Assembly: GCF_001439815.1 (NCBI RefSeq)
Contig: NZ_JYLM01000002.1
Span: 248,001-312,000 of the forward strand
Direction of reading: 5' to 3'
From: Pseudomonas orientalis
GTDB lineage: Bacteria > Pseudomonadota > Gammaproteobacteria > Pseudomonadales > Pseudomonadaceae
Length of the DNA: 64,000 bases
The translations under genes were made by a program, and so were the position numbers. The notes below the pieces were generated by a model. That model saw only the letters and a list, made by a program, of their open reading frames with translations. It searched no databases and was not told the DNA's origin. This document shows positions 27,191-35,747 of the stretch, piece by piece; within the stretch, counting starts at the first letter, position 1; the number at the start of each line of letters is the position of its first letter.

Positions 27191-27490
27191 TCGTGCCATT
27201 CCATTCGCGGCGCCAGTGCGTCAACGCCTGCCCTAGACACCTGGCCAAAGGTCTGAAAAAGAGACTGTACGGTCACGGAAAAAAGGCCTGGATAAACTGG
27301 TTGACGACCTAACGATTCCGCGCTATTTATTTAAAAAAATTATTTCAATGTCTAATTTGAAACAGTTTTTGAAATGCCTAAGAGCGAATAAAATAATGAA
27401 AAAAACGCCTTTTATCGCATGGTTGATGTCTCGCAGCGCTCAGCGCTGCGTCACTGCCTTGGCTGCTTTAGCCTGTGTCCGGAGGCTGCC
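27191..27490. promoter_or_regulatory. alkB upstream region with TTTCAA-N8-TTGAAA dyad and a leader palindrome
   Basis: No gene is supported in these 300 bases. An AT-rich block spans about 27326-27415. Within it, 27343-27362 holds TTTCAA-N8-TTGAAA, matching a dyad upstream of fadE at 31672. A perfect palindrome, CGCAGCGCT-C-AGCGCTGCG (27432-27450), sits about 40 bases before the alkB start and would form a hairpin in the leader RNA. GGAGG at 27481 is the alkB ribosome site. A sigma-70 promoter could not be assigned with confidence. Confidence 0.55.
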
Positions 27491-28771
27491 ATGAACCAGA
27501 CTCTGGCAGCTCCAGCCGTCTGGGCCGACGGCAAGCGCTACCTATGGTGGCTCGGCATCATGCCCCTGGCGACCCCCTTGCTTTCGGGCGCCCTGGCGAT
27601 CGGCACCGGTATCCAGCAGCTGTGGTGGGTCGGTGTACTGGTCATCTTCGGCCTGATCCCCTTGATCGACGGCCTGCTGGGTGAGGATGTCAGCAACCCG
27701 CCCGAATCCGCCGTCAGCCACCTCGAATCCCAACGCTATTACCGTTGGATCGTCTACACCGGCGTGCTGTTTGTGATCGCTTCGGTGGTGATTACCGGTT
27801 GGCTCGCCGCCGGTGGCATTGACTGGATCATTCGCGGCGGTCTACTGCGGGCCACCGCGATGCTCGATCCGTCGAGCGGGTGGGCGAAAGCCGCAGCGTT
27901 CATTACCTCGCGCACCGAGTTGCACGGCCAGATCAGTGGGTTCACTTATCTGGGCATGGCGATGTCCACCGGGGCCGCCACCGGTATTGCGATCAACACC
28001 GCCCATGAGCTGGGCCACAAACCCAAGCCACTGGAAGTGTTTCTCGCCAAGGTAACCCTGGCGCCGACCTTCTACGGCCATTTCTACACCGAACACAACC
28101 GCGGCCATCACGTACGCGTCGCCACACCGGAAGACCCGGCCAGCTCGCGCCTGGGTGAAAGCTTCTGGGCGTTCCTGCCGCGTTCGGTGTGGTTCAGTGC
28201 GCGCTCGGCGTGGAACCTGGAGCGCGAACGTCTGCGCAAGCTCGGGCTGCCGGCCTGGCACTGGAAGAACGCCGTGCTCAGCGCCTGGATGTACAGCGTA
28301 CTGCTCTGGGGCGCGATGATTGCCTGGCTGGGTGTGGCGGTGATCCCGTTCCTGATCATCCAGGCCATCTACGGTTTCTCGCTGCTTGAAGTGGTCAATT
28401 ACGTCGAACATTACGGCCTCAAACGGCAGAAACTGCCCAACGGTCGTTATGAGCGCTGTTCGCCGCGTCACTCCTGGAACAGCAACCGGATTGTGACCAA
28501 CATCTTTCTGTTCCAATTACAACGGCATTCCGACCATCACGCCAATCCGACCCGTAGTTATCAGTCATTGCGACACTTTGATGAATCACCGCAACTTCCG
28601 TATGGGTACGCAAGTATGATTGTCTGGGCGTACGTGCCTTACTTGTGGCGGCGACGGATGGACCATCGTGTATTGAATCATTATGCCGGCGATATAGCCT
28701 TGGCAAATCTTCAGCCGTCACAGCGTTTGAAGTATCTGGAGAAGTACGGCGGCGACGCCAAGCCGTTTTAA
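27491..28771 (+). CDS. alkB: Alkane 1-monooxygenase AlkB
   Basis: The product has 426 residues, a normal AlkB length. It is an integral-membrane di-iron enzyme that hydroxylates the terminal carbon of n-alkanes. All histidine boxes are present: HELGHK near 171, EHNRGHH near 200, the NYVEHYGL motif near 302, and LQRHSDHH near 342. Several hydrophobic segments give the six-helix fold. The ATG at 27491 has GGAGG six bases upstream. AlkB needs rubredoxin and rubredoxin reductase, but neither gene is in this window. Two PraB-like genes and fadL follow on the same strand. Confidence 0.97.
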   Translation: MNQTLAAPAVWADGKRYLWWLGIMPLATPLLSGALAIGTGIQQLWWVGVLVIFGLIPLIDGLLGEDVSNPPESAVSHLESQRYYRWIVYTGVLFVIASVVITGWLAAGGIDWIIRGGLLRATAMLDPSSGWAKAAAFITSRTELHGQISGFTYLGMAMSTGAATGIAINTAHELGHKPKPLEVFLAKVTLAPTFYGHFYTEHNRGHHVRVATPEDPASSRLGESFWAFLPRSVWFSARSAWNLERERLRKLGLPAWHWKNAVLSAWMYSVLLWGAMIAWLGVAVIPFLIIQAIYGFSLLEVVNYVEHYGLKRQKLPNGRYERCSPRHSWNSNRIVTNIFLFQLQRHSDHHANPTRSYQSLRHFDESPQLPYGYASMIVWAYVPYLWRRRMDHRVLNHYAGDIALANLQPSQRLKYLEKYGGDAKPF

Positions 28772-28895
28772 TTTGAAATAAATAATGCTTTTTCGAGTAT
28801 GTTTCGATAAGGATTTCTGCGCCGATTATTTGATAGCTTAGTTGCAAGGCAGTTGTTTATCCGAGCATGAATAATTTCAAGGGAAGGGCCTAAAC

Positions 28896-29390
28896 ATGCA
28901 AGTAAGTGCAAAGTTCACCGTTCATGTGCTGTTGGCCGCGTTGGGCCTGATCGCCTGTCAACACGCCCACGCCGCCCGTATTGAACCTGCCGGCAGTGCA
29001 TTTACAGCCCAGGGGCCCATCAGTTTTTCCAAGGGCACGTTGATCAGTGCCGACTGCACCATCAAGGTGGCCGGCAAAGTGGCGGCCGATGGGGCGTCGG
29101 TCAATATCGACAAGGTGGCGTTCGACGGCGGGCTCAAATGCAGCCGAGTCGAAGCTATTAATTTGCCATGGATTTTGATTGCGAAAGATACCAAAAGCGG
29201 CTCGATGTCGAAGATCAGCGTGGATGTGCATGCCTTCGGCCTGGGCGGCAAGTGCGGTCCTTCTACCGCAGCAGGTACTTGGGATAACGCCACCGGAAAG
29301 TTGGAGGCTGCCAATGTACCGATTGGTGATGACTGCACAATTAAATCGGTGTCAATCAAGATGCCGCCTGATTTTAAAGTTGTCGAATAA
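28896..29390 (+). CDS. PraB-like exported protein, first copy
   Basis: The 164-residue product has a signal peptide and a compact beta-type mature domain. It aligns by eye with the next gene: RIEPAGSAF against TIAPAGTAF, SADCTIKVAGKVAADG against PVTCNIAFTGSVAADG, and INLPWIL against LGLPWTL, so the two are paralogues. The family is that of PraB, a secreted activator of alkane oxidation in Pseudomonas. The signal can be cut after HAHA, but LIAC at residues 18-21 also fits a lipobox, so it may be a lipoprotein. Conserved cysteines could form disulfides. The ribosome site is GGGAAGGG. Confidence 0.75.
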   Translation: MQVSAKFTVHVLLAALGLIACQHAHAARIEPAGSAFTAQGPISFSKGTLISADCTIKVAGKVAADGASVNIDKVAFDGGLKCSRVEAINLPWILIAKDTKSGSMSKISVDVHAFGLGGKCGPSTAAGTWDNATGKLEAANVPIGDDCTIKSVSIKMPPDFKVVE

Positions 29391-29508
29391 GTGTATCGGA
29401 TTTAACTGAATTTGGCTGGAGTGCGAAGTTCTGCAGTTTCACCGTGACTTCGTGTTCATGGCCATTACCCCAGGCGAAATAACTCGCCATTACATGTGAG
29501 GCAAAATA

Positions 29509-30012
29509 ATGAAAAGCTTGAAAACCCTCGTTTGTGCTACTTCGTTCGCCCTGAGCCTTGGTGCAGTATCGATGGCCAACGCTGCCACTATCGCGCCTGC
29601 CGGCACGGCGTTCTCCACATCGGGCTCGATTACCGTCACTTCGCCTGCGTCCCTGAACCTGCCGGTGACCTGCAACATCGCCTTTACCGGTTCCGTCGCG
29701 GCTGATGGCTCGAGCGCTTCGATCACAGGCGCAACGGTCAACGGTTCCAATGCGCTGTGCGGTGTACCCAAGTTGTTGGGCCTGCCGTGGACATTGAACG
29801 TGGCAAGCGGCGGCCCTGATGCCTTCACCGGTACGGTGTCGGGCGTGAATTTCCAGATTCTCAACAACTGCTCCGCTTCGCCGGTGACCATCAATGTCGG
29901 CTTCAGTAACTCCACCAACCAGTTGAAGGTGCCAAGCACACAAACCGTTGGCTCCTGCAAAATTACCGCTCTGACCGCTACACCGTCTCCGGCCTTTACC
30001 GTTACCCCATAA
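29509..30012 (+). CDS. praB: Alkane oxidation activator PraB-like exported protein, second copy
   Basis: This 167-residue protein has a clear signal peptide ending MANA-A and a mature domain rich in Ser, Thr and Gly with cysteines at CNIAF, LCGVPK, NNCSAS and SCKITAL. It closely resembles the Pseudomonas proteins annotated as alkane oxidation activator PraB, thought to be secreted and to aid growth on hydrocarbons. It is longer and more regular than the paralogue just upstream and lacks its lipobox-like Cys. It lies between alkB and fadL. The start has a weak ribosome site (GTGAGGCAAA). Confidence 0.8.
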   Translation: MKSLKTLVCATSFALSLGAVSMANAATIAPAGTAFSTSGSITVTSPASLNLPVTCNIAFTGSVAADGSSASITGATVNGSNALCGVPKLLGLPWTLNVASGGPDAFTGTVSGVNFQILNNCSASPVTINVGFSNSTNQLKVPSTQTVGSCKITALTATPSPAFTVTP

Positions 30013-30053
30013 ATGCCGTGAGCATTTGACGTGATGATCACACGTTGAAACAC

Positions 30054-30079
30054 GCCAGTGCCTCGCAAGGGGCACTGGC
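30054..30079 (+). terminator. Hairpin after praB-like gene
   Basis: GCCAGTGCC and GGCACTGGC form a 9-base-pair stem with an 8-base loop, 42 bases after the praB-like stop. No run of T follows, so it may be a weak or processing stem rather than a strong intrinsic terminator. fadL has its own ribosome site after it. Confidence 0.45.
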
Positions 30080-30120
30080 TGCGGGAGGCCAGGTCGGGAC
30101 GACCGATCTCGGAGGATAAA

Positions 30121-30152
30121 AACAATAAGGAGTGGAGCATGAATAACAAGAA
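30121..30152 (+). promoter_or_regulatory. Crc/Hfq-type CA motifs at the fadL start
   Basis: AACAATAA at 30121-30128 precedes the AGGAG-like ribosome site, and AATAACAAGAA at 30142-30152 lies in codons 2-5. Both fit the AAnAAnAA motif bound by Hfq with Crc in Pseudomonas to block translation when preferred carbon is present. A double motif flanking a start is the strongest case in this window. Confidence 0.55.
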
Positions 30153-31548
30153 GCAACAGGCACGTACGTTGTTGAGCCTGGCCATTCTCGGCGGCCTGAT
30201 CACGGCGACAGGCCACGCACACGCCGGCGGTTTCTCGACGCCGACCTTCGGCGCACCCGGATGGGGACGGGCCTTCGGCGGTGGCTCACTGTTCCAGAAT
30301 GATCCTTCCGCGGCCTACAACAACCCGGCCGGCATGGCGTTCATCGATCATACGATTTCTCAATTCACCGTCGATTACGCGCGCATCAACGTTAAATACA
30401 AGGGCACGGCCACGGACTATGCAGGCAACGCGCCTGCGGCGGTCGACCCTACGGATTTGAGTTCCACGCCACGCACCGGCGATGGTGGGCAAGGCGGCTT
30501 TACCGCCTGGTTGCCAACCGGCTTCATGGTGATCCCGATCAACGACCGTTTTGCGTTCGGGCTGAGTCAGGTGGTGCCGATGGGCGCGCGCACAACCTGG
30601 GATCAAGACTGGATCGGTCGCGACTTTGCCGTTGATACGCGCATTGAAACGGTCGGTGTCACAGGTTCCCTGTCGTTCAAGGTCAATGACCAGTTTTCGG
30701 TGGGTGGCGGTGCTATCGTCCAGCACACCAAAGGCTTTGTAAGCCAGAACCTGGACCTGTATTCCGCAGCGGCCTTGTCGCCGGAAATCGGCATCCCGTT
30801 CCCTTCCGGCGTCGGCTCCTCGCTGATGCGGGTCAAGGTGGACAACACCTCGGTCGGCTGGTTTGCCGGTGTGGTCTGGAAGCCTACCGAGTTCGATACC
30901 CTGGGCTTGAACTACCACGCCAAAATCAAGAATAAACTCGAAGGCAAATACAATTTGTATGCCGACGAAGCGAACAAGTCACTGATCGAAGGCGGCTTGC
31001 CGGCGCTGGCTTATCCGGGGCTGGACCTCAACGTCAATGGCGCCAAGGCGTCCACCCAATTGGACGTGCCCGCCAACGCCTCCATCGACTGGGTCCACCA
31101 GTTCAATGATCGCCTCACGCTCGGCGCCAGCGTCACCTGGACGCAATGGTCGTCGTTCAAGGCGCTGACATTGAAGTCCGAAGGCACGCAGATCGTGTCG
31201 ATCCCCTATAACTACAAGGACGCCTGGATGGTGTCGCTGGGTGGCGACTACAAATTCACCGACGACTTCACCTTCCGCGCCGGTGTCGCCACCGACCAGA
31301 CGCCCACCCGCAACTCTACGCGTGACCCGCGTATCCCCGACGGGGATCGGATATTCGCCTCCCTGGGCTTTGGCTACAACATCCGCGCTGTTCCCGGTTT
31401 GAGCATTGATGGCGCCTATTCGCGACAGTTCGTCGAGAAAGCCAAGCTGCGGACGCACAACCAGGATCGCCTGGGCGGCGCAACGCTGGATGGTAAAGCC
31501 GACGCCAAGGGCGAAGTCGTCAGCCTGTCAGCGACGTACGCGTTCTGA
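30139..31548 (+). CDS. FadL-family outer-membrane channel for hydrophobic compounds
   Basis: The product has 469 residues. A signal peptide ending HAHA-GG leads into a FadL/OmpP1 beta-barrel: the plug NPAGMAFI, the N-terminal hatch and a C-terminal strand ending SLSATYAF with the terminal Phe typical of barrel proteins. It should bring alkanes or fatty acids across the outer membrane. The ATG at 30139 follows AAGGAGTGGAGC; the open frame upstream to 30058 runs over a hairpin and is not coding. It follows alkB and the PraB-like genes. Confidence 0.92.
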   Translation: MNNKKQQARTLLSLAILGGLITATGHAHAGGFSTPTFGAPGWGRAFGGGSLFQNDPSAAYNNPAGMAFIDHTISQFTVDYARINVKYKGTATDYAGNAPAAVDPTDLSSTPRTGDGGQGGFTAWLPTGFMVIPINDRFAFGLSQVVPMGARTTWDQDWIGRDFAVDTRIETVGVTGSLSFKVNDQFSVGGGAIVQHTKGFVSQNLDLYSAAALSPEIGIPFPSGVGSSLMRVKVDNTSVGWFAGVVWKPTEFDTLGLNYHAKIKNKLEGKYNLYADEANKSLIEGGLPALAYPGLDLNVNGAKASTQLDVPANASIDWVHQFNDRLTLGASVTWTQWSSFKALTLKSEGTQIVSIPYNYKDAWMVSLGGDYKFTDDFTFRAGVATDQTPTRNSTRDPRIPDGDRIFASLGFGYNIRAVPGLSIDGAYSRQFVEKAKLRTHNQDRLGGATLDGKADAKGEVVSLSATYAF

Positions 31549-31561
31549 TCCGTTAATGGTG

Positions 31562-31587
31562 CGCGACCCTGTGGTAGACGGGTCGCG
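31562..31587 (+). terminator. Hairpin after fadL
   Basis: CGCGACCC and GGGTCGCG form an 8-base-pair GC-rich stem with a 10-base loop, 13 bases after the fadL stop. It probably marks the 3' end of that transcript, although no T-tract follows directly. Confidence 0.5.
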
Positions 31588-31671
31588 TAGTCGTACTCAT
31601 GCTACTCGATAGTGACCTGAAAGGCTGATCCGCTCAGCCCGTTATTTTTTCGCCAACGCATTAAATAAAAA

Positions 31672-31691
31672 TTTCAAAACAAAATTTGAAT
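31672..31691. promoter_or_regulatory. TTTCAA-N8-TTGAAT dyad upstream of fadE
   Basis: This AT-rich inverted repeat lies 92 bases before the fadE start and has the same half-sites and the same 8-base spacing as TTTCAA-N8-TTGAAA at 27343-27362 before alkB. Two matching dyads in front of two functionally linked genes suggest a common regulator. The protein is unknown; no regulator gene is in this region. Confidence 0.5.
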
Positions 31692-31783
31692 TTATCTTTC
31701 CGAATTTGTAGTGTGGCTCTACGCCGCCGCTCAATCCGAGCGGCCCGCAGGTGTCACGCCCTGGATCAAGTAGAGGTATCCCC

Positions 31784-34309
31784 ATGGTTATCTGGTTATT
31801 GGTGGGTTTCGTCGCAGCAACTGCCCTGGCGTATCGACAAGCGGCTGCAACGTTGTGGCTGGGCGCGGGCCTGGTATGGCTGGCGGCTGGCTTTCTTTTC
31901 AATGTGGTGGCCGCCTTCGGCGCCAGCGTCGCAGCGGTGCTGGTGCTGCTGCCGGCCGTGGTGCTGGCGATCAAACCGCTGCGCCGTGTGCTGTTGACCG
32001 GCAAGGCCCTGGGGCTGTTTCGTACGATCATGCCGGCGATGTCCGACACCGAGCGCGCGGCCATCGAGTCCGGCACCGTGTGGTGGGACGCCGAGCTGTT
32101 CAGCGGCAAGCCTGACTGGCAGCGCCTGTTGCAAGCCGCACCGGCCAGCCTGAGTACCGAAGAGCAGGCATTTCTCGACAATGAAGTGGAAACCCTGTGC
32201 GACATCGCCAATGACTGGGAAACCACTCAGGTGTGGCAGGACATGTCCCCCGAGGGCTGGCAGTACACCAAGGATGCGGGCTTTCTCGGCATGATCATCC
32301 CCAAGCAGTACGGCGGCAAGGGCTTCTCCCACTATGCGCACTCCCAAGTGGTGATGAAGCTGTCGACCCGCTGTTCGGCGGCGGCCATTTCGGTGATGGT
32401 GCCCAACTCCCTGGGCCCCGCCGAACTGTTGCTGCATTACGGCACCGACGCCCAGCGCAACTACTACCTGCCGCGTCTTGCGCGGGGCGAGGACATCCCG
32501 TGCTTTGCGCTGACCAGCCCATATGCCGGCTCCGACGCCGGCGCAATTCCCGACGTGGGCATCGTGTGCAAAGGCCTGCACGAAGGTGAGCAAGTGTTGG
32601 GATTCAAGGTGACCTGGGACAAGCGCTACATCACCCTCGGCCCGATTGCCACGGTACTGGGCCTGGCGTTCCGCGCCGAAGACCCGGACGGTCTGCTCGG
32701 TGCCGCCGGTTCCCTGGGCATCACCTGTGCGCTGATTCCTACCGCCCACCCGGGCGTGAACAGTGGTCGCCGCCACTGGCCGTTGAACGCGGTATTCCAG
32801 AACGGTCCCACCACCGGCAAGGATGTGTTCATTCCGCTGGAGTGGGTGATCGGCGGCCGCGAACAAGTCGGCAACGGCTGGCGCATGCTGATGGAATGCC
32901 TGGCGGCGGGCAGGGCGATTTCGCTGCCGTCGGCCAATGTCGGTCTGGCCAAGGTGGCGGTACGGGGCACCACCGCCTACGCGGCGATGCGTAAACAGTT
33001 CGGCCTGCCCATCGGCAAGTTCGAAGGGGTGCAGGCGCCGTTGGCGCGCATGGCCGGGCATTTGTATGCCTGTGATGCGGTGCGCAAGGTGTCGGTGGCG
33101 TCCCTGGATGCCGGTGAGAAACCCTCGGTGATCTCGGCCATTGCCAAATACCACGTCACCGAGCGCGCCCGCATGATCGTCAACGACGGCATGGACATCG
33201 TCGCCGGCAAGGGCATCTGCATGGGGCCCAACAACTTCCTGGCCCGTGCCTATCAGCAAAGCCCCATCGCCATCACGGTGGAAGGCGCGAACATCATGAC
33301 CCGCTGCCTGATCATTTACGGCCAGGGGCTGATTCGTTGCCATCCCTATGTGTTCCGTGAAATGGAAGCGGCGCGTGACCCCGATCGGCGCAAGGCACTG
33401 GAGGCGTTCGACAGCGCGATGTTCGGCCATGTGAGCTTTGTATTGGCCAACACCGTGCGCGCGGCGGTGCATGCACTGACCGGCGGCCGGTTGCTGTCTG
33501 CCCCGGCCAAGACCGACCCGGCGCTGGCGTCCTACTACCGTCAGGCCAATCGCTTGTCGGTAGTGCTGGCGCTGGTGTCGGACATTTCCATGGGCGTGCT
33601 GGGTGGCGCCCTCAAGCGCAAGGAAAGTATCACCGGGCGCCTGGGCGATATGCTTTCGCAGTTGTACATCCTGTCCTGTGTGCTCAAGCGCTTTGAGGAT
33701 GATGGCCGGCCCCAGGCCGATTTGCCGCTGGTGCATTGGGCCGCCCAGGATGCCTTGCTGCGGGCCCATGAAGCCTTGGCTGAAGTACTCGACAATTACC
33801 CCTCAAAAGTCGCTACCGGGGTGCTGCGGGGTTTGAGTTTTCCATTCGGCATTCCCTTGCACAAGCCGTCGGATCGCCTGCTGGCCCAGGTCGCCGATGT
33901 GGTGCAGACCCCCGGCGAAACCCGCGACCGCTTGCTGGCCAATTCCTACATCCCACGGCCGGAAATCGACAAGCTGGCCTACGGCGAGCTGGGACTGCGC
34001 CTGTTGCCCCAGGTTGAGCTGATCGAGGCACGGCTCAAGCCCACCATCAAGCAAGGCCTGCTCGAGCCGATGCCGATTTCCGCTGTGGCCTTTGCCGGCT
34101 GGCGCGTCAAGGCGCGGGCGCTGGATTTGATCAGCGACGACGAACAAGCCTTGCTCGCGCGCTACGTGGAATACGCCGACCACGCTATCCAGGTCGACGA
34201 TTTTCCGCAGGACTTTGGGTTGCTGGAGGCCCTGCAGCAGCGCAAGCAAGCGTTGGAGCCCGCCGCCAAGCGTCGCGCCAACCAAAGCGAGAACGCTTCG
34301 GTCAATTAA
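31784..34309 (+). CDS. fadE: Long-chain acyl-CoA dehydrogenase FadE
   Basis: The product has 841 residues, the size of the large FadE-type dehydrogenases that carry out the first step of beta-oxidation. Two to three N-terminal hydrophobic segments (VIWLLVGFVAATALAY and the next) suggest membrane attachment, followed by the acyl-CoA dehydrogenase fold (GFLGMIIPKQYGGKGFS, CFALTSPYAGSDAG, DMLSQLYILSCVLKRFEDDG). The ATG at 31784 follows GAGGTATCCCC. It begins the run fadE-fabG4-maoC-thiolase-fadD. The shared dyad upstream suggests it responds to the same signal as alkB. Confidence 0.93.
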   Translation: MVIWLLVGFVAATALAYRQAAATLWLGAGLVWLAAGFLFNVVAAFGASVAAVLVLLPAVVLAIKPLRRVLLTGKALGLFRTIMPAMSDTERAAIESGTVWWDAELFSGKPDWQRLLQAAPASLSTEEQAFLDNEVETLCDIANDWETTQVWQDMSPEGWQYTKDAGFLGMIIPKQYGGKGFSHYAHSQVVMKLSTRCSAAAISVMVPNSLGPAELLLHYGTDAQRNYYLPRLARGEDIPCFALTSPYAGSDAGAIPDVGIVCKGLHEGEQVLGFKVTWDKRYITLGPIATVLGLAFRAEDPDGLLGAAGSLGITCALIPTAHPGVNSGRRHWPLNAVFQNGPTTGKDVFIPLEWVIGGREQVGNGWRMLMECLAAGRAISLPSANVGLAKVAVRGTTAYAAMRKQFGLPIGKFEGVQAPLARMAGHLYACDAVRKVSVASLDAGEKPSVISAIAKYHVTERARMIVNDGMDIVAGKGICMGPNNFLARAYQQSPIAITVEGANIMTRCLIIYGQGLIRCHPYVFREMEAARDPDRRKALEAFDSAMFGHVSFVLANTVRAAVHALTGGRLLSAPAKTDPALASYYRQANRLSVVLALVSDISMGVLGGALKRKESITGRLGDMLSQLYILSCVLKRFEDDGRPQADLPLVHWAAQDALLRAHEALAEVLDNYPSKVATGVLRGLSFPFGIPLHKPSDRLLAQVADVVQTPGETRDRLLANSYIPRPEIDKLAYGELGLRLLPQVELIEARLKPTIKQGLLEPMPISAVAFAGWRVKARALDLISDDEQALLARYVEYADHAIQVDDFPQDFGLLEALQQRKQALEPAAKRRANQSENASVN

Positions 34310-34318
34310 TTCAAACGC

Positions 34319-34360
34319 GGTCACCTGTGGGAGGGGGCAAGCCCCCTCCCACAGGTGACC
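34319..34360. repeat. 42-base REP-derived palindrome
   Basis: Two 20-base arms, starting GGTCACCTGTGGGAG and ending CTCCCACAGGTGACC, are exact reverse complements separated by only AA. The centre is the tip of the GTGGGAGGGGGC REP, as if two REPs were fused head to head without a spacer. It lies between fadE and the fabG4-like gene, where it could attenuate transcription. Confidence 0.85.
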
Positions 34361-34400
34361 GGGTTTCCAAGGCAGGATTGTGCTGTGAATGGATCTATCT

Positions 34401-35744
34401 ATGAGTGACAGCTACCTTTCTTTTGTCAATTCCCCCTGGGGCCGTCGCCTGGCCCAGGCCGTCGGCTTGCCGCAACCCTTGCCCCTGCAACGCCACCGCA
34501 GTGGCCGGCAGGGGCTGGCCAATCCGGTGATCCTCGCCGGGGCAGGGCGCCTGGTGGAGCAGGTGCAACGCATCTTCACTAGCACTGATACCGTCGCCGC
34601 CACCCCGGCGACCCTCAGGGCGCCGTCCACGGTGAACGTGCAGGGCGCGGTGTTCGATGCCAGCGGCGTGACCGACCCGCAGCATCTGGATGAGCTCTAC
34701 CAGTTCTTTCACGCCAATGCCAGACGCCTGGGCCAGCATGCGCGCGTGCTGGTCCTCGGCACCGCGCCGGAACATTGCCGGGACTTGCCCCAGGCCGTCG
34801 CCCAGCGTGCGCTCGAAGGTTTGGTGCGCTCGCTGGCCAAGGAACTGCGCCGGGCCATTACCGTGCAATTGATCTACGTGGCGCCCGGCGCCGAGGACGC
34901 GTTGGACAGCAGCCTGCGCTTTTTTCTGTCGCGTCGGTCGGCCTATGTGTCGGGGCAAGTGATACGCCTGGAAAAACCGTTGGGCGACGCGCCGGGTGTC
35001 AATTGGGACACGCCGTTCGCCGGCCGTCGCGCCCTGGTCACCGGTGCCTCCCGGGGCATCGGCCTGGCCATTGCCCAGGTGTTGGCGCGCGACGGTGCCC
35101 ATGTGGTGTGTGTCGACGTGCCCCAGGCCCGGTTGGCGCTGCAACAAGCCGCCGACAGCGTGAACGGCTCGGCGCTGCCCCTGGACATCACTGCGCCGGA
35201 TGCCGCCGCGTTATTGCAGGCGCATGTCAGCCAGTACGGCGCCTTTGATGTGGTGGTGCACAACGCCGGGATTACCCGCGACAAGACCATCGCCAAGATG
35301 ACCGAGACCGCCTGGCGCAGCGTGCTGGCGGTCAATCTGGAAGCGCCGGTGCAGCTCAGCCAGGCGCTGCTGGACAACCAAGGCCTTAACCCCGGCGGGC
35401 GCATCGTTTGCGTATCGTCGATTTCCGGTATTGCCGGCAACCTCGGGCAAAGCAACTACGCCACCTCCAAGGCCGGGGTGATCGGCCTGGTGCAGGGCCT
35501 GGCCCCGCAGGCGGCGGCGCGACAGGTGACGGTGAATGCCGTGGCGCCTGGGTTTATCGAGACGCAGATGACCGCGAAAATCCCGCTGATGATCCGCGAG
35601 GCCGGGCGGCGCATGAACTCCCTGTCCCAGGGCGGGCGGCCGATCGACGTGGCCGAGACCATCGCGTGGCTGGCGCATCCGGGGTCCGGCGGGGTCAACG
35701 GCCAGGTGGTGCGGGTGTGCGGCCAAAGCCTGCTGGGAGCTTGA
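34401..35744 (+). CDS. FabG4-type 3-oxoacyl reductase / 3-hydroxyacyl-CoA dehydrogenase
   Basis: The product has 447 residues, much longer than ordinary FabG. An N-terminal flavodoxin-like half without catalytic residues is joined to a C-terminal ketoreductase (TGASRGIG near 217, HNAGITRDK, SSISG, YATSK). This is the high-molecular-weight FabG4 architecture, whose members can interconvert 3-oxoacyl- and (R)-3-hydroxyacyl-CoA. Its setting beside a MaoC hydratase fits that role. The start could be 34389 (four residues longer); 34401 has GGATC at a usable distance and gives the usual MSD start. Confidence 0.87.
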   Translation: MSDSYLSFVNSPWGRRLAQAVGLPQPLPLQRHRSGRQGLANPVILAGAGRLVEQVQRIFTSTDTVAATPATLRAPSTVNVQGAVFDASGVTDPQHLDELYQFFHANARRLGQHARVLVLGTAPEHCRDLPQAVAQRALEGLVRSLAKELRRAITVQLIYVAPGAEDALDSSLRFFLSRRSAYVSGQVIRLEKPLGDAPGVNWDTPFAGRRALVTGASRGIGLAIAQVLARDGAHVVCVDVPQARLALQQAADSVNGSALPLDITAPDAAALLQAHVSQYGAFDVVVHNAGITRDKTIAKMTETAWRSVLAVNLEAPVQLSQALLDNQGLNPGGRIVCVSSISGIAGNLGQSNYATSKAGVIGLVQGLAPQAAARQVTVNAVAPGFIETQMTAKIPLMIREAGRRMNSLSQGGRPIDVAETIAWLAHPGSGGVNGQVVRVCGQSLLGA

Positions 35745-35747
35745 ACC

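Noticed and set aside
31796..33769. 657-codon minus-strand open frame over fadE
   Set aside because: It is rich in His, Gln and Arg as antisense frames are, and fadE has clear domain motifs on the plus strand.
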